From JAQBDA01 sp041301185 (lineage in GTDB: Bacteria; Chloroflexota; Anaerolineae; Anaerolineales; UBA4823), in NCBI GenBank assembly GCA_041301185.1, contig JBFYSV010000227.1, positions 1 through 10,028 on the forward strand: a DNA stretch of 10,028 bases. Direction: 5' to 3'. The notes beneath the pieces were generated by a model. It saw only the letters and a program-made list of their open reading frames with translations, made no database searches and was not told where the DNA came from. This document shows positions 6,303 to 10,028 of this stretch, in pieces. The translations under genes were made by a program, and so were the position numbers. Within the stretch, counting starts at the first letter, position 1. The number at the start of each line of letters is the position of its first letter.

Positions 6303-6788
6303 ATGAATTCTATTATTGGGTTAATCAACCGTGATACGACCATAGATCCAACCTTGGTGCGGCTCAAAGAAGCCGGAGTAGCTGATGAAAGAATCGGCGT
6401 ATTATCAAGCCCAAAATCCATCAATAGACTGATTGGGGGCGACTCAGCTGGCGTGATTGTGAATTATTCGGTCTGGGGTGCAGCGATCGGGATTGGGATT
6501 TATGCAGTTTTTGGCGTAGCAGCTGCTTTGTGCCAATGTGTCCGGATGGAATATGGCATTGGTTACGGAGTAGGTACATTCATTGGGGCGATCCTGGCAG
6601 GCACGCTTGTCGGTGGCGCAATTGGAGTGCTTGCCGGCGCAGCTGAGGCGGAGAAAGATACACATCTATATCTTCAGGGTGTGCGGACGGGCGGTAAAGT
6701 GATTTCAATTCAGGTTCCGAATGAAGATGTTGATCGCGTGAAACAGATTTTGACGAAGGGAAATGTCTTAGGTGTGAAAGTGATCTAA
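6303..6788 (+). CDS. Glycine-zipper membrane protein, general-stress-protein-like; function unknown
   Basis: A 161-residue protein with a strong AGGAGGT five bases before its ATG. The N-terminal 45 residues (SIIGLINRDTTIDPTLVRLKEAGVADERIGVLS) look like the soluble head of DUF1269/general-stress-type proteins. Two hydrophobic glycine-rich segments follow (about 51-80 and 86-113, the latter GTFIGAILAGTLVGGAIGVLAG), a glycine-zipper pattern that packs in membranes. The C-terminal 45 residues (YLQGVRTGGKVISIQVPNEDVDRVKQIL) form a small alpha/beta unit also seen in that group. C77 and C79 lie at the end of the first hydrophobic segment. It is the first gene after the divergent promoter, with 84 nt to the next gene. 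The family assignment is tentative; membrane location is likely. Confidence 0.7.
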   Translation: MNSIIGLINRDTTIDPTLVRLKEAGVADERIGVLSSPKSINRLIGGDSAGVIVNYSVWGAAIGIGIYAVFGVAAALCQCVRMEYGIGYGVGTFIGAILAGTLVGGAIGVLAGAAEAEKDTHLYLQGVRTGGKVISIQVPNEDVDRVKQILTKGNVLGVKVI

Positions 6789-6872
6789 ACATGGGAGGCG
6801 GATTTGCAGGTTCTGGTTGTGGATGAAGGCACATAGTTTGGAATCGATTTTTTATCAGGAGAGGTGAAGACA

Positions 6873-7820
6873 ATGGGTAGTACGCTGTCGTATTCAAGAA
6901 AGGGTTTGCTCGCTGGCAAACGGATTGGGGTATTTGGAAAGGGGGGGGCTGGAAAGAGCACGGCAATTGTATTGTTGGGCAGTCGTCTTCGAGAGATTGG
7001 TTATGAAGTATGTATATTAGATGCAGATTCAACGAATATCGGCCTCCCGCTTGGGTTGGGGATTGACCAATCTCCCGAATCTTTGATCGATTATTTCGGC
7101 GGAGTGATCTTCAGCGGAGGACGAGTAACCTGTCCAGTAGATGACCCAACGCTCTTGGCGGGAGGTGAACTTTACCTTGATGAGCTGCCCTCCCGTTATT
7201 ACCGAAAGAATCCGGCTGGGATAACGCTGCTGATTGCAGGAAAAATTGGTGACAAAGGAGCTGGCGCGGGTTGTGACGGTCCAATATCCAAAGTTGTCAG
7301 AGACCTTCGCATATTAGGCCGGGAGAAAAATCCGGTAACCCTGGTGGACTTCAAGGCAGGTTTTGAGGATACTGCCCGAGGAGTGATCACCGGTTTGGAT
7401 TGGGCTATCGTGCTTGTAGATCCTACAATCGCAGCAGTCGAAATGGCCATTAACATGCGGGATATGGTCAACCAGATCAAGAACGGGAAGCTCCCAGCCA
7501 CCCAACATCTGGAGAGTACTGAATTAGTGGCAATAGCAAACCAACTATTTATGAATGCCAGAATTAATGGGGTGTTGTTTCTCTTGAATAAGATCGGAAA
7601 TACTAATATGGAGGCATACTTGCGTTCAAAATTATCGGAAAGTGGCATTGAACCCGATGGAGTTATTCATGAAGATCCATCCATCTCTCTGTCTTGGCTC
7701 AAAGGTACCACTTTGGATACGAGAAGTTCACAGGCTGATATTGCAAGCTTTGTTCGCAAGCTGGAGATCGCCGAAGAGCTCAATATTGCCAAATCAGATA
7801 TAAAAATTGTCGAGGGTTAG
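6873..7820 (+). CDS. CooC/MinD-like P-loop ATPase of the deviant Walker A (SIMIBI) class
   Basis: A 315-residue protein from ATG 6873, which has GAGGTG six bases upstream; a GTG at 6864 sits inside that ribosome site and is less likely. Residues 21-30 are FGKGGAGKST, a deviant Walker A with the signature Lys K23 and with K28. LDADSTN (49-55) is the switch I region, VDFKAGFEDTARG (158-170) the switch II region, and NK (239-240) probably contacts the base. The nearest familiar family is CooC, the ATPase that helps insert nickel into carbon monoxide dehydrogenase, whose switch II is normally D-x-x-AG-x-EH. Here it is DFKAGFED, and the CooC CxC pair is not seen: a single C134 lies in GAGCDGP. No dehydrogenase gene is in the window. 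It may be a metallochaperone or another dimeric ATP switch. The deformylase ATG follows its stop after 3 nt. Confidence 0.82.
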   Translation: MGSTLSYSRKGLLAGKRIGVFGKGGAGKSTAIVLLGSRLREIGYEVCILDADSTNIGLPLGLGIDQSPESLIDYFGGVIFSGGRVTCPVDDPTLLAGGELYLDELPSRYYRKNPAGITLLIAGKIGDKGAGAGCDGPISKVVRDLRILGREKNPVTLVDFKAGFEDTARGVITGLDWAIVLVDPTIAAVEMAINMRDMVNQIKNGKLPATQHLESTELVAIANQLFMNARINGVLFLLNKIGNTNMEAYLRSKLSESGIEPDGVIHEDPSISLSWLKGTTLDTRSSQADIASFVRKLEIAEELNIAKSDIKIVEG

Positions 7821-7823
7821 GTG

Positions 7824-8402
7824 ATGGCTGTACGTGAGATCCTTTTATACCCCAGAGATAAGACTGACCTCAGAGCAAAAAGCAACCCTGTTCGCGCCTT
7901 CAACCGCCATATCAAGGGTGTGATTGAAGATCTCAAGGAGACTCTACTGGCTCACCAGGATGGGATTGGATTGGCTGCCCCTCAAATCGATGTGCATTCG
8001 TGCATCGTTGTGGTTCGCCTGGGTGGGCGGAATGATTGGGATCAGGAAGCTGGTCCCCCAATTGCTCTGGTAAATCCCAGTATTGTTGATACCGGTGATG
8101 AGCGCAAGGATTTTGATGGCTGTCTTAGCTTTCCTGGTTTATTCGGCGAAACTACCCGCCCTCATTACTTGCGAGTCATAGGGACGGACGAGAATGAGAT
8201 ACCATTTGAACGTACCTTTACAGGCTTTGACGCGGTCCTGGTACACCACGAGATTGACCATCTCGAGGGCGTTTTGTTTATTGACCATATCGAAAGCCTG
8301 GATGACTTATATCGAGTGGTTATGGATGGAAACGGGAAACCGGTGCAGGTGCCTATATCGGAAATTGTACCTACAATACGCGTCGCAGACATGGCAGAAT
8401 GA
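7824..8402 (+). CDS. def: Peptide deformylase (metallo-hydrolase)
   Basis: A 192-residue protein containing all three deformylase motifs: GIGLAAPQ (47-54), DGCLSFPG (98-105) and HEIDHLEGVLFID (142-154). C100, H142 and H146 should bind the metal (often iron), and E143 is the catalytic acid/base. Deformylases remove the formyl group from the first methionine of nascent proteins. The first position of the second motif is Asp where the family usually has Glu (EGCLS). A GTG at 7821 is possible, but the ATG 7824 fits the common MAVREI start and is 7 nt after GAGGG. It directly follows the CooC-like ATPase gene and is not near a methionyl-tRNA formyltransferase gene, so it may be an additional copy induced with the stress or metal genes around it. 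The C-terminal 30 residues beyond the core look unstructured. Confidence 0.9.
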   Translation: MAVREILLYPRDKTDLRAKSNPVRAFNRHIKGVIEDLKETLLAHQDGIGLAAPQIDVHSCIVVVRLGGRNDWDQEAGPPIALVNPSIVDTGDERKDFDGCLSFPGLFGETTRPHYLRVIGTDENEIPFERTFTGFDAVLVHHEIDHLEGVLFIDHIESLDDLYRVVMDGNGKPVQVPISEIVPTIRVADMAE

Positions 8403-8541
8403 CGCACCCTCATTAGATACTTGTGTCTATTAAAGTATTGTATTTTAGTATATTTGTAACATTTATCTAACAAATGCATCAAATTAAACGAGATAGCTCG
8501 TTGTGTCATCTTGGGATGGCGAGTATTTCTGGAGGCGAAAA
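8403..8541 (+). other. AT-rich intergenic stretch with one small hairpin
   Basis: The gap between the deformylase and the next gene is strongly AT-rich from about 8415 to 8487. A 6-bp stem AACGAG/CTCGTT (8487-8492 with 8497-8502, 4-nt loop) is the only inverted repeat seen, and it has no T tract after it. No convincing -35/-10 pair was found, so whether a second promoter lies here is open. Confidence 0.35.
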
Positions 8542-8790
8542 ATGTCTGCAGCAACAATTGATCCGGAGAGATTTTTGACGGAAGGTCCACGATCAGTTCT
8601 TGAACGCACCTTGATCGCAGAGTATTTGCTCAGCAAAGGATATCTGCAGCCAGACTTAAAGACATTACCTTTGCAGGTAGCTAAAAGTTTGATGACTGAA
8701 GCCTGTCAATTTGCAGCTCTCAGATTGGCCGAGATTGAGGCCAGAGATAAATTCCTGTGGAAAATCAGGCTGCCAATATCGCTCAATTAG
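8542..8790 (+). CDS. Small conserved helical protein, function unknown
   Basis: An 82-residue protein from the ATG at 8542, preceded by GGAGG six bases upstream; a GTG at 8503 would add 13 residues without a ribosome site. The central part (ERTLIAEYLLSKGYLQPDL, then LPLQVAKSLMTEACQFAALR, LAEIEAR) is predicted by eye to be two or three amphipathic helices. I associate the ERTLI-EYL-GY and LM-EA-ASLRLAEIEAR pattern with short unannotated proteins in Chloroflexota and relatives, but cannot name a family. There is no signal peptide and no cysteine pair. It lies 26 nt before the ZIP transporter gene and is probably co-transcribed with it. Confidence 0.65.
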   Translation: MSAATIDPERFLTEGPRSVLERTLIAEYLLSKGYLQPDLKTLPLQVAKSLMTEACQFAALRLAEIEARDKFLWKIRLPISLN

Positions 8791-8816
8791 TTTAACGTGT
8801 GTCCAGGTAAAGCCAG

Positions 8817-9554
8817 ATGTCTTACAACACCACTTTCGGCGTCGTTATCCTGGCCAGTCTTCTAGCCTGTGCAGTAACCACGATTGGCATACTCGTCATT
8901 ACTCGGTATGCAAAGTGGGGTATGGATAATGCGGTCTACTTTATGAGCTTTGCGGCGGGAGTACTGGTTGCAGTTTCGTTCATACACATTATCCCCAAAT
9001 CAATTGAGATGAGCAACTCGGCACCATTTTATCTCCTGGCTGGATTTCTGACGCTCTACCTGTTCAACCGATTCCTCAAAGGCTATATCTGCCACGAATA
9101 TGAGTGCCCTGATCTAACCTTGGGCGTTATCCCGATGGTAGGGGTTGGTCTGCACTCCTTTTTGGATGGGGTTATTTACTCAGTGACTTTCAATGTAAGC
9201 ATCCTCACCGGGATTCTGGCAGCTACTGGCATGGTGTTGCACGAGTTTCCGGAAGGCATTGTCACCTTCCTGCTGCTTGAACGGGGTGGATTCAATAAGC
9301 GAAAATCAGCCTGGTATGCTTTCCTGGCAGCGGCGATCTCCACACCGTTGGGGACTCTGATTTCTTATCCCTTGGTTAAAAGGATAGATCGCTCTACCTT
9401 GGGTGCATGGTTAGCTTTCTCCGCAGGAGCGTTGATCTACGTTGGTGCTTCGCATTTATTGCCTGCGGTCGAGAAAGAAAATAAGAAATATTCGCTAATA
9501 ACCATGGCTGCGGGCATTTTAATCGCCCTATTCATTGTTGTCTCTAAAGGATGA
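8817..9554 (+). CDS. ZIP-family divalent metal transporter
   Basis: A 245-residue integral membrane protein with about eight hydrophobic segments, typical for bacterial ZIPs. The two signature helices are present: HSFLDG (113-118) and HEFPEG (142-147), whose H113, D117, H142, E143 and E146 would build the binuclear metal site in the membrane. A short Cys/His/Glu loop, CHEYEC (92-97), sits between the third and fourth segments, where ZIPs often carry a metal-sensing histidine-rich loop. H57 and H213 lie at the ends of other helices. Transport of zinc, iron or manganese into the cytoplasm is expected; the ion cannot be told. The ribosome site is weak (AGG 9 nt before the ATG). It is 20 nt from the following universal stress protein gene, so the two are probably in one transcript. 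Confidence 0.9.
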   Translation: MSYNTTFGVVILASLLACAVTTIGILVITRYAKWGMDNAVYFMSFAAGVLVAVSFIHIIPKSIEMSNSAPFYLLAGFLTLYLFNRFLKGYICHEYECPDLTLGVIPMVGVGLHSFLDGVIYSVTFNVSILTGILAATGMVLHEFPEGIVTFLLLERGGFNKRKSAWYAFLAAAISTPLGTLISYPLVKRIDRSTLGAWLAFSAGALIYVGASHLLPAVEKENKKYSLITMAAGILIALFIVVSKG

Positions 9555-9574
9555 CGTGTAGCGGAGAACCATAC

Positions 9575-10028
9575 ATGTTTAAATCAATCTTTATACCCCT
9601 GGATGGCTCTAAGAGAGCAGAAAGAGTTTTGCAATATGTTGAAGTACTGGCCCGGCGGTCCGATTCAAATATCTACCTGATCCAAGCGGTTGAACCGCAT
9701 ATTGAGTTCTCTGGTTCACAAGCTGCAGACCAAGATGAGGCATTAGAGAAGTTTAAGCAAGAGATCAAGCAGGCAGAAGTTTATCTGAACAACGTGAAAA
9801 CCCGACTGGAAGATAAAGGTTTGAAAATCCAAACAGAGGTTGTACTGGGCGAGACGGTCAAACTGATCATCAATCGTGCTGAGGGATTGAAAGTTGATTT
9901 GATCGCTATGTCCAGCCATGGTCTCAGTGGTCTATCCAGAGTGTTTTATGGCAGCGTAGCAGCTGGAGTCCTCCACCAGGTGGATAGACCGCTTTTATTA
10001 ATTCGAGCGGATACCGATGAGGAGTTTT
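9575..10028 (+). CDS. Universal stress protein (UspA family), 3' end beyond window
   Basis: About 151 residues are visible, nearly a full-length single UspA domain, and the frame is still open at the right edge. It begins MFKSIFIPLDGSKRAERVL, the usual first strand with the conserved Asp. It ends with VDLIAMSSHGLSGLSRVFYGSVAAGVLHQVDRPLLLI, where HG, nine residues and then GS form the ATP-binding signature; the first Gly of the classical G-x2-G-x9-G-S is Ser here. ATP binding is therefore likely but not certain. The ATG has GGAG eight bases upstream. Such proteins are cytoplasmic and rise in response to starvation and oxidative or metabolic stress. It is preceded by the ZIP gene at 20 nt. Confidence 0.88.
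   Translation, partial: MFKSIFIPLDGSKRAERVLQYVEVLARRSDSNIYLIQAVEPHIEFSGSQAADQDEALEKFKQEIKQAEVYLNNVKTRLEDKGLKIQTEVVLGETVKLIINRAEGLKVDLIAMSSHGLSGLSRVFYGSVAAGVLHQVDRPLLLIRADTDEEF

Noticed and set aside
6791..6826. Eleven-codon frame MGGGFAGSGCG resembling the start of YjcZ-type small membrane proteins
   Set aside because: It stops before any membrane segment and has no ribosome site; the likeness is probably chance.
6580..7032. Minus-strand frame of 150 codons over the stress protein and ATPase genes
   Set aside because: Pro/Ser/His-rich translation without domains, overlapping two well-supported plus-strand genes.
7199..7648. Minus-strand frame inside the CooC-like ATPase gene
   Set aside because: The plus-strand frame carries all P-loop ATPase motifs; the antisense one has none.

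Overview
The window looks like part of a bacterial chromosome, most plausibly from an anaerobic or facultative member of the Chloroflexota (Anaerolineae-like). This placement is inferred from gene content: a fibre protein with YadA-type head repeats and an S74 chaperone domain, a small secreted protein ending in a YLPFITR-type tail, a tungsten aldehyde:ferredoxin oxidoreductase beside a LarA-family racemase, and a CooC-like ATPase. No rRNA or other firm marker is present.

Left part (1-1070, + strand): the 3' end of a repeat-rich surface fibre gene, interrupted by an apparent one-base deletion in a G run, followed 2 nt later by a small secreted protein gene. Converging on these is a two-gene minus-strand operon (4080-1085): an AOR-family oxidoreductase and a LarA-family (nickel-pincer) enzyme 2 nt apart, with a near-consensus promoter at 4227-4256. 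The LarA homologue keeps all the expected cofactor and catalytic residues. The AOR homologue has Ser where the third cysteine of its iron-sulfur cluster motif is expected.

Middle part (4272-6094, - strand): an MhqO-type ring-cleaving dioxygenase with a clear intrinsic terminator and its own TTGACA-N17-TAAACT promoter. Upstream of it, in the same orientation, is an XRE-type regulator with a C-terminal cupin domain. A perfect 17-bp inverted repeat lies between the two genes, next to the dioxygenase promoter.

Right part (6303-10028, + strand): a gene series starting from a promoter whose -35 box overlaps that of the divergent regulator promoter, within the palindrome TTGAC-TTT-GTCAA. The genes encode a glycine-zipper membrane protein, a CooC-like P-loop ATPase, a peptide deformylase, a small helical protein of unknown function, a ZIP metal transporter and a universal stress protein cut by the window end. 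Close spacing suggests one or two transcription units. The mix of stress proteins, a metal transporter, a CooC-type ATPase and a metallo-hydrolase suggests a metal or redox stress response, but this is inference.

The first 4 kb is visibly richer in G+C than the last 4 kb, so the two halves may differ in history.
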